From positions 1,166,636 through 1,230,635 of the forward strand of contig NZ_RJJE01000017.1 of the NCBI RefSeq assembly GCF_003721565.1: a stretch of DNA of 64,000 nt, given 5' to 3'. The position numbers and the translations under genes were made by a program. The notes beneath the pieces were generated by a model. The model was not told the DNA's origin. It worked only from the letters and a program-made list of their open reading frames with translations, and did not search any database. Shown here in pieces: positions 8,521 through 17,126 of this stretch. Origin of the DNA: Rufibacter immobilis. Its GTDB lineage: Bacteria; Bacteroidota; Bacteroidia; Cytophagales; Hymenobacteraceae. Position 1 is the first letter of the stretch. Each line of letters starts with the position of its first letter.

Positions 8521-10944
8521 TTATAGAGTATCAGTGACTTCAAACGTAAAGGTTTGGGAGCCAGCCACCCCCTCTTTGGTAATGCCCTGAATCACTCCTA
8601 GGTATTTGCCTTTTTTATCTGAGGTATAAAAAGAAAGTGCACCCTTGCCATTATTGTTAGTTGTGAGATCTGTTGCCCAGTACAGCAGGTTTCTAAAATC
8701 TGGTTTTCTGCTTGCAATTTGCTGCTGCTGCCCCTCATACCTAGGTGCAAAGAATTCCCGTTGTTGCTGCAGGCCTTCAAAGTCAAAAATAAAAACATTT
8801 GGGTCTAGTTCAACTCCGTTCAAGTTGCCTTTGTAGGTTCTAATGCTCAAGATGCCGAAAAAGGTAAAATCGCCCATCATGTACTTTTTATTAACTACTT
8901 CAATTCTTTTCACCAGTGCAGAAGACATGGCGGTAATTTTTCCAGCGTTGAAAATGGGCAGCCCGTCTACCAGCAGCAAGGGTTCGTTTTCAAAGTATGT
9001 TTGGCGTCTAGCATCTGCTACGTAGAGGTGGTTTTTTTGGTCAGCTTTTCTAACAAGCACTTCTGGCATGTATTCTTTGAAAGAGTCTTCTAAGGTAGGG
9101 AATGGCGTATATTCTTTCAGTACGTACTTTTTATCTGGGGTGCCATAAAAAGGCAAGGCGTCTACAGACACGGGCTTAGAAGCTGCAAAGGAAGGGGTGT
9201 AATGAAGGGCCTGCACCTGTGCATGAATGCTGTGCCCTAAGAGACTTTCCTGCCGCTTGACCGGAAAAGCAAAAATAGGAAGTTTCCAGGTTGAGTAAGC
9301 TGTGGCATACGGGTTCTGCAACTCGGGAGCACTCTCACTTTTATAGTTAGGGGTGGCTGTCTGCCAGACAATCTCCCGCTTTCCATAAAATGGGTGCACA
9401 TTGAACTGCACCTCACCCCGCTTGTTACTTATGCCACCGTAGAATTGCGGCAACGTATCTGGCACCGCCAGAAAAACAGGAATCCCCTTTGCCGCAGCCC
9501 CATTATTATCTGCTTTCAGGGTACCGGCAATTGTGAGACCGTCAAATTCTGGGGCATACCTGATAATAGGCAGGTTGTTTTGCATTACGTCTTCCCAATT
9601 GAACCTGCGCCACCCATGCGTGAGCATGAGATTGTCTACAGCTATGGCCGCTTCTGGTGTGTTATTGGAGAGATAATAACTTGGGGCCTCTATCTCACCT
9701 TTAAGTTCTGAGGTTAAAAAGAGATAGCTCAATAAATTACCTTGCGCCGGTGTTTGCAGTGAGTCCAGGTGGAAAACAGATACAGAAAGGTTAGCCTCTG
9801 CAGGAATGCCTTTTGAAAGAAGCGTAGAGATGTCAAGCTCTACTTTAGAACGGGAAGTGTATTTGCTTTTTGTGGTAGCAGCCTCTAACACCAATGTATT
9901 TTCTGGCTTTTTAAAATATAGCCGTTCACAAAGAGGTTTTTGATTCTGGTTAAAGAAGGTGAGATTGGAGATGCCGTCTCCTAATTGGTCTTTGTCAATG
10001 GTGAAAATTGCATGCCCGTTTACCATTGAACTGCCTTTTGCCACTTTGGCTATTTGCCTGGTATGTGCGAACAGATAAACCGGCTCCTGATTATCTTTCT
10101 GGGATGAATGAATGGTTACCCGCAGTTGTCCCTGCCCTATTTCCTGCACCTGCATGGTAAAGCCTTGGTCATGAATGGCAGGGATTTCTGTTACCACGGG
10201 TCTCCCTTTGGCTGGAAAAATTACTGCTCTGTAGTATTGGCCAGTCAAAGGCGTGAAGAAGAACGTACCTATCCCAAATTTTAACGGTTGGAATTTGGCC
10301 ACTGTATCATTCTTTTGATTCACGATAGCCCCTTTAAAAGAAATGCCTTTGCCTTCAGGCCCCACAGCCCTTACCGCCACCTTGCTTTGCAGGCCCATCA
10401 CCAGATTCCCCCCCTCCGGGAAAAACTGAATGTCATACCTTAGCCCATTTTCTACCTTAGCCTCTTCTTGCCCAGCTTCATAGATGGTATTGACAAGGGT
10501 AATTTTTTTCTCAAAGAAGAAGTCTGGGCTAAAGTTCTTCATCCAGAGTGTATAGGCCCTGATGGTGTAATGGTCTGAGCCAAGTGACAACGGCAGCTCC
10601 AAAGCACCTTTACCCATGCCTCCGGTTAAACCTACTTTGGCCTGAAGCACCGGCTGTTTATTTCTATCCAGCACCTCCACATAGGCTATTTTACTCAAAG
10701 CCAAAGGTCTATGGGTGGTCCCTTCTACATAATACACTTTGAACCACAAGGTCTCCCCAGCCAGATAATATTCCTGGTCTGTGTGCAGAAATAGCTTCTC
10801 ATGCAGCACTTTAGGTTGAAATTGGTTGAATTGCTCTTCAATATCCTGGTGCAAGGTATTTTGCCCCATTGTCCACTGTGTAACTATCAACAGAAGAACG
10901 AGACAGAACATCTGCCTAATAAGATATTTCAGGAAAGCAGCCAT
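8521..10944 (-). CDS. Exported macroglobulin-like/TonB plug-like protein
   Basis: About 807 residues. The frame opens further upstream with TTG at 10968, but the ATG at 10944 (MAAFLKYLIRQMF...) directly precedes a clean signal peptide, so I use it. After the signal comes a macroglobulin-like beta domain (KLFLHTDQEYYLAGETLWFK; GSDHYTIRAYTLWMKNF), long beta-rich repeats, and near the C-terminus a plug-like part (ENEPLLLVDGLPIFNAGKI, then VKRIEVVNKKYMMGDFTFFG) without any beta-barrel. Proteins of this build are common in Bacteroidetes and are often labelled TonB-plug or hypothetical. Probably a periplasmic or outer-membrane-associated protein; substrate unknown. It follows the receptor cluster but is set apart by 323 bp. 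Confidence 0.75.
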   Translation of the reverse strand: MAAFLKYLIRQMFCLVLLLIVTQWTMGQNTLHQDIEEQFNQFQPKVLHEKLFLHTDQEYYLAGETLWFKVYYVEGTTHRPLALSKIAYVEVLDRNKQPVLQAKVGLTGGMGKGALELPLSLGSDHYTIRAYTLWMKNFSPDFFFEKKITLVNTIYEAGQEEAKVENGLRYDIQFFPEGGNLVMGLQSKVAVRAVGPEGKGISFKGAIVNQKNDTVAKFQPLKFGIGTFFFTPLTGQYYRAVIFPAKGRPVVTEIPAIHDQGFTMQVQEIGQGQLRVTIHSSQKDNQEPVYLFAHTRQIAKVAKGSSMVNGHAIFTIDKDQLGDGISNLTFFNQNQKPLCERLYFKKPENTLVLEAATTKSKYTSRSKVELDISTLLSKGIPAEANLSVSVFHLDSLQTPAQGNLLSYLFLTSELKGEIEAPSYYLSNNTPEAAIAVDNLMLTHGWRRFNWEDVMQNNLPIIRYAPEFDGLTIAGTLKADNNGAAAKGIPVFLAVPDTLPQFYGGISNKRGEVQFNVHPFYGKREIVWQTATPNYKSESAPELQNPYATAYSTWKLPIFAFPVKRQESLLGHSIHAQVQALHYTPSFAASKPVSVDALPFYGTPDKKYVLKEYTPFPTLEDSFKEYMPEVLVRKADQKNHLYVADARRQTYFENEPLLLVDGLPIFNAGKITAMSSALVKRIEVVNKKYMMGDFTFFGILSIRTYKGNLNGVELDPNVFIFDFEGLQQQREFFAPRYEGQQQQIASRKPDFRNLLYWATDLTTNNNGKGALSFYTSDKKGKYLGVIQGITKEGVAGSQTFTFEVTDTL

Positions 10945-11267
10945 GGGTACACCGTTATAAGATCTCAATTTATTGAATTATTAAGGTTAAGGCCCACGAG
11001 CCTCTGGCAAATTTTAATCTCCCCAAGGCCTGCGTTCTTTCTACCTTACTATTCTTGCGCTGGCGTTTTGGGGCTATTTTTTAAAAAACAAGTCAGAAAC
11101 AGAAACTAGCTCCTCACTTAGCCCATGCGCGAAAAGCCGTGCTGTAGCAAGTTTTCCTGGGGTGTGGAAAGTGTCGTAAGTCAGTCTTCCTATTTCTGGG
11201 CAGTTTTCTTAAAACAGGCCAGAAAAAAGACCTGCTTGAAAAAGCTACTTCTTAAAGGGCAAGGCGC
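10945..11267. other. Intergenic region, 323 bp
   Basis: Between two minus-strand surface-protein genes. It contains a decayed palindrome at 11064-11101 and a further short stretch near 11198-11240 with remnants of the same T/A-rich core. No gene is seen. Confidence 0.5.
11064..11101. repeat. Dispersed palindromic element, strongly decayed
   Basis: Begins cgttttggggctatttttt followed by aaaaaac; the outer right arm is lost. Assigned only by likeness to the intact copies. Confidence 0.45.
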
Positions 11268-12413
11268 TTACCAATAACTGGGTTTTTCGCTTTTGCCAAA
11301 TATTCTGCAGTCTACACATATTGCCTGAAGCCCCAGGAACATTGTGAAGGGCACGTTCTCTATCTCCCCCGTGATTTTACTAGTAGGTAAGAAAGCGCCT
11401 GAGCCAAAAGCAACCTGCAGACTATCTGGGTGATCTGGGGAGTATGTGCCATTACATTTATCTTTAGTCGGGAACTCGGGTAAATCTTCTTTTCTGATGA
11501 AAAGCCTCTTCTTTTGCGTTGAATATGCCCCCAGATAGCCTACTACAATTTCATTAGAGTCTGCCAAGTTCTGAATGTTACCTAGGGCCTCAGACGGCTG
11601 TGGATCAAAAAAACCACCCATTTCGCTTGTATTTTTTTTCATTCCCTGTAAAAAGAAGAATTCCTGTTGGCTTAGGGCATGCTGGGTAACCTCAATGCTA
11701 TATTTGATTTTGGTGCGGCTGGTATGGTGGCCAAAGGCCGTAACCGGGAAGGAGATAGTGTCTTGAGACAAGCCCGCTGTAGAGCCCAACAATAAATCTG
11801 AGGACTTGCCATATCCCCAGCAAGTAAACATTTGTTCAGTCTCTAACGGAGTTCTTTCAATCATTTTGCCGTTTTCATACCGAAAGTAAGATTTCTCCAC
11901 TGATTGTATTTGCCAAACATCTTCAAAGGTCCAGTGGTAATAGCGTGTATTATTTAAAGGGTCATGGGAATTCACGTAAATCCTGATTCCGTCCTTTTCC
12001 CATTTCCAAATCACCTCATCTATGGCTGGCGTGGCTTTCCCGGTTTCATACGTAGAGGCATATATTTTTCCATTCTTGGTTTTGATCTTGACCCGGTAGT
12101 TTTTCCCTGCCTCTAATTTCAACGGCTCTGATACATACACGCCTGCTGTTTGTTCCTGCATGGTGAAACCGGCATTGGCTCCTTCTTCCTCAATAGTTAA
12201 GGTGGCGCCGGTCTCCGGTTGCTGTGCTTCAGGGTCTTGCAGTGGCAAAGTTCTGGATAGTTTAACGGTGGTCACCGCTCCCTGGCCCAGGTTGATATAC
12301 CCTTCCACAACCAGAAAACTCTTCTCAGTTGGCTCAAGTTCTGGGATGAAAGGCTCTTTACAGGAAACCAGCAAGAGCAGTGCTCCTAATATATAAAACG
12401 ATGTGCTTTTCAT
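11268..12413 (-). CDS. DUF4249 family lipoprotein, TonB-receptor partner
   Basis: 381 residues with a lipoprotein signal MKSTSFYILGALLLLVSCKE (Cys18). Then comes the DUF4249 pattern: FLVVEGYINLGQGAVTTVKL, a beta-sandwich with ATLTIEEEGANAGF and AGKNYRVKIKTKNGK, and IDEVIWKWEKDGIRIYVN. Such proteins are encoded next to TonB receptors in Bacteroidetes and are thought to be surface or periplasmic partners of the receptor; ligands are mostly unknown. Its ATG overlaps the receptor's stop as TAATG at 12411-12415, so translation is coupled. Confidence 0.88.
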   Translation of the reverse strand: MKSTSFYILGALLLLVSCKEPFIPELEPTEKSFLVVEGYINLGQGAVTTVKLSRTLPLQDPEAQQPETGATLTIEEEGANAGFTMQEQTAGVYVSEPLKLEAGKNYRVKIKTKNGKIYASTYETGKATPAIDEVIWKWEKDGIRIYVNSHDPLNNTRYYHWTFEDVWQIQSVEKSYFRYENGKMIERTPLETEQMFTCWGYGKSSDLLLGSTAGLSQDTISFPVTAFGHHTSRTKIKYSIEVTQHALSQQEFFFLQGMKKNTSEMGGFFDPQPSEALGNIQNLADSNEIVVGYLGAYSTQKKRLFIRKEDLPEFPTKDKCNGTYSPDHPDSLQVAFGSGAFLPTSKITGEIENVPFTMFLGLQAICVDCRIFGKSEKPSYW

Positions 12414-15190
12414 TAGAACCTGATGTTAAAGTTGACAAACGGAATAGCCGCCCCAAACACAGAAAGCTTGTAGCCTTTCACCACGCCTTTATCTGAGGTG
12501 AAATACACTGAATAAGGATTCTTTCTGCCGGTTATGTTATATACCCCCAAAGTCCAGGAATTATGGGTAAGCTGCTTGAGCTTATGGTTGCCTTCAATGT
12601 TGAGGGAAAGATCTGTCCTGAAGTAATCTGGTATTCGGTAATCATTGCGACCGGAGTACAGGGTTTTCTGGGAGCCGCCGTAGGTGAACCGTCCAATAGG
12701 AATGGTGACCGGCCGGCCCGTGCTGTAGGTCATGTTCAGGGAGACGCTGAAGCGCCGGGATATTTTCTGGTTGCCCACAAACGTGACATCATGCGGTTTG
12801 TCATACGCCGCCGGGTAGAACTCCCCTTTGTTGATGAGCGGCCCCTGCGTGGCATCGTTCATCTGCAGGAAAATGCGGGAATATGTATAGCTGACCCACC
12901 CGTTGAAATTACCGGCCGCTTTTTTGACCATCAACTCCACGCCGTAGGCCTTGCCATGGGTAGAGACCACATCTGTTTCTATGTGCGGGTTCATGACCAG
13001 CACTGCACCGCTTTTATAATCTAGATAATTCTTCAGCTTTTTGTAATAGGTTTCGGCAGAGAGTTCCAGTTGGTTCGAGAAAAGGTTCTGGTACAAACCC
13101 AAAGACAGCTGTTGGCTTAACTGCGGCTTTATGTTAGGGTCACTGAGTTTCCAAATGTCTGTGGGCGCGATGGCGGTGGTATTAGAAAGCATGTGAATGT
13201 TCTGCCGCAACGTGTTGTAGCCAGCCTTCACTGAGAAGTTCTCTGTAAACGCATACCTGCCAGACATCCGTACTTCTGGGTTAGAATAAGTCTGTACCAC
13301 TTCGTTCTCCCCAAAAGTTTTGGTTCCTGTCTTTGAGAATTCATCTTTGGGTAATTTGGCAGCATAAGTGTCTATTGATTGCGCCCCCAGATAGTTGAAA
13401 ACAGAGAACCTGAGCCCTAGAGAAAAAGACAACCTGTGATTTACTGCGAAATTATCTTCTATATATAAAGCGCTTTCCAGTGCCTTTTCCTGCTCAATTT
13501 CAACTGGCAAAACCAATGATTCAGTGCCCATTGGCCGATACGTTCCCGGCTTCAAGTTGTAGTAGACAGCCCCAGCCCCCAAACTTAATGTGTGTTTTGG
13601 GTGCAGCTCATAGGTGAAATCTGCTTTGAGGTTGGCCTGGTTCAGTGAGAATGCAAGTTTGTAAGCCGTAATAGGATTTGCCTGGCTATAATTTTCATAG
13701 TGATAATGGTCTTGCCCAACGGTAAAGTTGCCGAAGAATTTACTGGAGAAAGCATGACTCCATTTTAAAGACAGGTTGCGGTTACTATAGCTGAAAAGGG
13801 TATCAGTGTTAAGGTTAGACGCATCTTTGCTCCAATAAGAAGTTACTGCCAATCTGTTGTTCTCATTGAACTGGTGGTTAAGATGCAGATTCACATCATA
13901 GAAAGAAGCCTTGCTTCCCTTATACCCAGAGTCATTAGGCAGCAATTTCAAGAGCCAATTCGAATACGTGGTGCGGGTCCCAAACAAGAAAGAGGATTTG
14001 TCTTTCATAAGAGGCCCTTCCAGGTTAAGCCTGCTAGTTAAGAGCCCTATTCCCGCTGAACCCGCTATTTTGACTTTGTTTCCTTCGCGGCTGTTAATAT
14101 TCAGCACAGATGAGACCCGCCCCCCGTACTTAGCCGGAATGCTGCTCTTATATAGCTCCACATCTTTTATGATCTCTGGATTGAAGGCAGAGAAAAAACC
14201 AAAGAAGTGTGATGGGTTGTAAAGAGTGGCATCATTGAAAAGGATCAGGTTTTGGTCTGTTGCTCCCCCGCGCACGTTAAAACCTGTGGTAGCCTCCCCA
14301 ACAGATTTCACGCCTGGCAGAGTCAGAATCACACGCAATACATCTGCCTCACCAAATACGGTGGGTACTTGCTTGATAGTACTCACGTCTAACTTCTCCA
14401 TTCCCATCTGCAACTTCTTAATATTAGATTCTTCCTCAGCCTGCACCAAAACTTCTTTTAGAGCTGTGTTCGCCGGAAACAAGGCAATATCAAGTGATCC
14501 ATTTGAAAAAAGTATTACCTGCCTTTTGGCATCTTTCATTCCTAGGCTTCTGATGGTTAAGGCCTGAGGGCCTTTAGGCAAAGTCAATGTAAAATATCCG
14601 TTCCCATCTGTAGCCGTCCCTGCCCCAGTCGTCTGGTGAAAGATGGTTGCCCCAATAAGCGGTTTCACAGTACCTGCCTCTTTCACGAAGCCTGAGATAG
14701 TAGCCCTAGCCTCTTGGTTCAAGCCCTTTACCCCTATCACATATACCTTATTCTCTTGTGCTGCGATAAACGCCGTTTTACCTGGTTCCAATGGTAGTTG
14801 CTGCCTGGCAACTGACTTTGCCTTGTCCACAAGACCTGCGGGAGCCGGAAAAAGATCAGGCGGAAGCGTCGTGGCAATTTCCTTTCCTCTCACCAGGAAA
14901 ACATTCTGTTGGGGGTCAATGGCAAATTGGATGTTGGTTCCTTTAAAAGCTTGCTCAAGAACAGACGCAATAGGCTGTTCATTTATTTGAAGGGTAATTC
15001 TTATGTCAGCAAGTTGGTGAGGGTCATAGAAAAAGCGGAACGGCGTCTTTGACTCAATCTGCTGTACGAACTCTTCTATAGAGCTGTTATTCACCTGTAG
15101 CGTTACACTGCCAGATCGTTGGGCCAAGCTTGCCTTACTACTGAACAGGAAAAACTGAATACAAAATATAAAAAGCAGAAAATTGCGCAT
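12413..15190 (-). CDS. TonB-dependent receptor with N-terminal STN domain
   Basis: Outer-membrane active-transport receptor of 925 residues. Order seen: signal peptide (MRNFLLFIFCIQFFLFSS), STN domain about residues 27-105 (EEFVQQIESKTPFRFFYD; ITLQINEQPIASVLEQAF), a carboxypeptidase-regulatory-like domain about 165-245 (TATDGNGYFTLTLPKG), plug about 265-370 (GFNVRGGATDQNLILFND; PAKYGGRVSSVLNINSREGN), then a 22-strand-type barrel ending in an aromatic residue (VNFNIRF). An STN domain usually receives or passes signals to an anti-sigma factor of the FecR type, but no fecR or ECF sigma gene is nearby. It is co-transcribed with the preceding 240-aa exported protein (7 bp gap) and the DUF4249 gene. 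Confidence 0.93.
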   Translation of the reverse strand: MRNFLLFIFCIQFFLFSSKASLAQRSGSVTLQVNNSSIEEFVQQIESKTPFRFFYDPHQLADIRITLQINEQPIASVLEQAFKGTNIQFAIDPQQNVFLVRGKEIATTLPPDLFPAPAGLVDKAKSVARQQLPLEPGKTAFIAAQENKVYVIGVKGLNQEARATISGFVKEAGTVKPLIGATIFHQTTGAGTATDGNGYFTLTLPKGPQALTIRSLGMKDAKRQVILFSNGSLDIALFPANTALKEVLVQAEEESNIKKLQMGMEKLDVSTIKQVPTVFGEADVLRVILTLPGVKSVGEATTGFNVRGGATDQNLILFNDATLYNPSHFFGFFSAFNPEIIKDVELYKSSIPAKYGGRVSSVLNINSREGNKVKIAGSAGIGLLTSRLNLEGPLMKDKSSFLFGTRTTYSNWLLKLLPNDSGYKGSKASFYDVNLHLNHQFNENNRLAVTSYWSKDASNLNTDTLFSYSNRNLSLKWSHAFSSKFFGNFTVGQDHYHYENYSQANPITAYKLAFSLNQANLKADFTYELHPKHTLSLGAGAVYYNLKPGTYRPMGTESLVLPVEIEQEKALESALYIEDNFAVNHRLSFSLGLRFSVFNYLGAQSIDTYAAKLPKDEFSKTGTKTFGENEVVQTYSNPEVRMSGRYAFTENFSVKAGYNTLRQNIHMLSNTTAIAPTDIWKLSDPNIKPQLSQQLSLGLYQNLFSNQLELSAETYYKKLKNYLDYKSGAVLVMNPHIETDVVSTHGKAYGVELMVKKAAGNFNGWVSYTYSRIFLQMNDATQGPLINKGEFYPAAYDKPHDVTFVGNQKISRRFSVSLNMTYSTGRPVTIPIGRFTYGGSQKTLYSGRNDYRIPDYFRTDLSLNIEGNHKLKQLTHNSWTLGVYNITGRKNPYSVYFTSDKGVVKGYKLSVFGAAIPFVNFNIRF

Positions 15191-15197
15191 ACTAAAA

Positions 15198-15920
15198 TTA
15201 TAATGATCTGTAATAGTCTGCCATCTTCACCAAGGCCCCTTCAGGATTTTCAGAGAACTTAACCTTTTCCCTTTTCATGAAGTGCAGCATTTCCATCTTT
15301 TTATCGTCAAAGGCATTTAGTAAACTCTTTTTATCGTTGACTTCTGTAAATACATTTCCTATTTTAATATAATAAGAGTTCATATCTTTAAAAGACGATA
15401 TCTCTCCTCTGCCAGAGGTTAATCCTTTCTTTGATCTTTTTACCAATACTTGAACAGAATCATCATATAAGCAGTCATAGAATCCCGCAAAACCTTTTAT
15501 ATTTTTATTAAGGGGTTCTAAGTAGATGAAGCGGTGGTCACCTAAATAGAATTCTGTCACTTTCGTTTTAATTAAATTTATTACCAGACCTACTTTTCTG
15601 GTATCACCAGCAATAAGCTCATCTTGGAAAAGATCATACAGGAGCGGCACATTCTTGTAAATAATTCCTTCATACAGCAAACTCCCGGTCTGAAACGTAG
15701 AAGCCCCGAAATAAGGGTGACCTTTCCTTGAATCATAGGCGATGCTTATATACTCAAACCCGTTTAACAGATTGGCCTTTGGGGTTAAAGTATTTTCTTC
15801 TAGGTTTTTAGTGACACCAACATAAAAAGCACTGTCTTTTTTCTCTTGCGCTGTGCATTGAAGATAAAAAACAAATGCAAAGAGTAAAGAGACCAAATGT
15901 GCCTTTGCTGTTCTTTTCAT
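15198..15920 (-). CDS. Exported protein of unknown function heading the TonB-receptor operon
   Basis: 240 residues; family not recognised. It begins MKRTAKAHLVSLLFAFVFYL with a signal peptide cut near QCTAQ. The rest is a mixed alpha/beta protein with NGFEYISIAYDSRKGHPYFG and an aromatic-rich middle, no membrane segment, and a basic C-terminal helix (KMEMLHFMKREKVKFSENPE). Only 7 bp precede the TonB receptor start, so it is very probably the first gene of that operon and acts in the same uptake process at the cell envelope. Its AT-rich codons differ somewhat from those of the neighbouring housekeeping genes. Confidence 0.72.
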   Translation of the reverse strand: MKRTAKAHLVSLLFAFVFYLQCTAQEKKDSAFYVGVTKNLEENTLTPKANLLNGFEYISIAYDSRKGHPYFGASTFQTGSLLYEGIIYKNVPLLYDLFQDELIAGDTRKVGLVINLIKTKVTEFYLGDHRFIYLEPLNKNIKGFAGFYDCLYDDSVQVLVKRSKKGLTSGRGEISSFKDMNSYYIKIGNVFTEVNDKKSLLNAFDDKKMEMLHFMKREKVKFSENPEGALVKMADYYRSL

Positions 15921-16281
15921 AAAAGTAGATCTGTACTAATAGACATGAAGTAAAAAACTTAAGCAAACATATCATTATTAATGAGATTTATGTTTACTCA
16001 ATCTTCTTGTTTCAGCGTAATTTCAATTACTAGTGATAATATCGTTAGATAGTGTTTCAGTATTAGGCGCAGGCATAAATAAAAAGAGAATACTGTTATT
16101 TATGCCTTTCTTATTATATTTTGAGGATTACCTTTTACCATTTATTTCAGAGTTCAACCTTTATCTCTATCATAACCCTAAAATCAAGTTTAGATACACT
16201 ACTATATAAGCCTTTTTATTTATATAATTACTAATATGCATTATAGGGATGATTATTGTCCTGGTAGAGAAGCCAGAGTAA
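15921..16281. other. AT-rich intergenic region, 361 bp, with a 12-bp inverted repeat
   Basis: The most AT-rich stretch of the window. It holds a perfect inverted repeat aggcataaataa / ttatttatgcct (16071-16082 and 16096-16107, 13-nt spacer), a possible operator or hairpin upstream of the TonB-receptor operon. No gene or palindromic element of the dispersed family is seen. Confidence 0.6.
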
Positions 16282-16938
16282 CTATAAACTAATATTTTCC
16301 TCCTCCGGCTTCAGGTTAGGGAAGGCCCATTTCAGGCGCACCGCCAGCAATCTGATTACAATGATAATACCTACGGCCACGGTCATGGGTACCTCTCCGG
16401 GTACCGGCGCCAGGCGCATGAGCAGATAGGCTACCCCCCCGGCCAGACAGGCAGTGGCGTATATCTCGCGCCGGAAGATCAGCGGAATGTCATTGCAGAG
16501 AATATCGCGCACCACACCGCCAAACACTGCGCTCACCACCCCCATGACCAGCGCAATCAGCGGTGGAACCCCAAACCGGAGCGCTTTCTCCAACCCCAGA
16601 ATGGTGAACATGGCAATGCCCAGGGTATCAAACAGAAACATGGTTTTGCGGTATTTCTCCACTTTTTGCCGAAAAAGAAGCGTCACCATCACAGAGACAA
16701 ACACGGTGATCAGAAGCTTCTCTTCCTGCACCCAGACCGGCCGCACATCCAGCAGCACATCGCGTAAGGTACCGCCGCCCAATGCCGTCACGAAGGCAAT
16801 TACGGAGGCCCCGAACGGGTCCAATTTTTTGGAAGCGGCGGTGAGCGTTCCGCTGATGGCGAACACAAACGTACCAATGATGTCAATGGCCGGAATGAGG
16901 GCAGAAACCGGAAGTTCAGAGATTGGAAGCTGGGGCAT
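16282..16938 (-). CDS. TRIC-type cation channel family protein (UPF0126/YadS)
   Basis: 218 residues in seven hydrophobic segments, the usual size. The two internal halves each carry the family signature: FVTALGGGTLRDVLLDVRPV near residues 50-70 and VFGGVVRDILCNDIPL about 85 residues later, with FVFAISGTLTAASKKLDPFG near the start. Bacterial TRIC proteins form homotrimeric monovalent-cation channels; the physiological role here is unknown. Single gene, divergent from icmF, with a perfect palindromic element in between. Confidence 0.93.
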   Translation of the reverse strand: MPQLPISELPVSALIPAIDIIGTFVFAISGTLTAASKKLDPFGASVIAFVTALGGGTLRDVLLDVRPVWVQEEKLLITVFVSVMVTLLFRQKVEKYRKTMFLFDTLGIAMFTILGLEKALRFGVPPLIALVMGVVSAVFGGVVRDILCNDIPLIFRREIYATACLAGGVAYLLMRLAPVPGEVPMTVAVGIIIVIRLLAVRLKWAFPNLKPEEENISL

Positions 16939-17007
16939 GAGCGTGGCAATTTGAACCTAAACTACGCAAAAGCGCCGGAAAGGAAACTACACCGGCTGAA
17001 CGAAAGC

Positions 17008-17045
17008 CGTTTAGGGGCTGTTTTAGGAAAAACAGCCCCTAAACG
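17008..17045. repeat. Dispersed palindromic element, perfect 17-bp stem
   Basis: Arms cgtttaggggctgtttt and aaaacagcccctaaacg with a 4-nt loop (agga). It lies between two divergent genes, so it cannot serve merely as a 3'-end terminator. Confidence 0.95.
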
Positions 17046-17126
17046 GCAAGAGAGAGTTGTAGACACTCCCTCCTTTCTATCTGAAAATTCGTATTTTCGC
17101 CCAACGTTCACCAGCTAAGCTAACAA

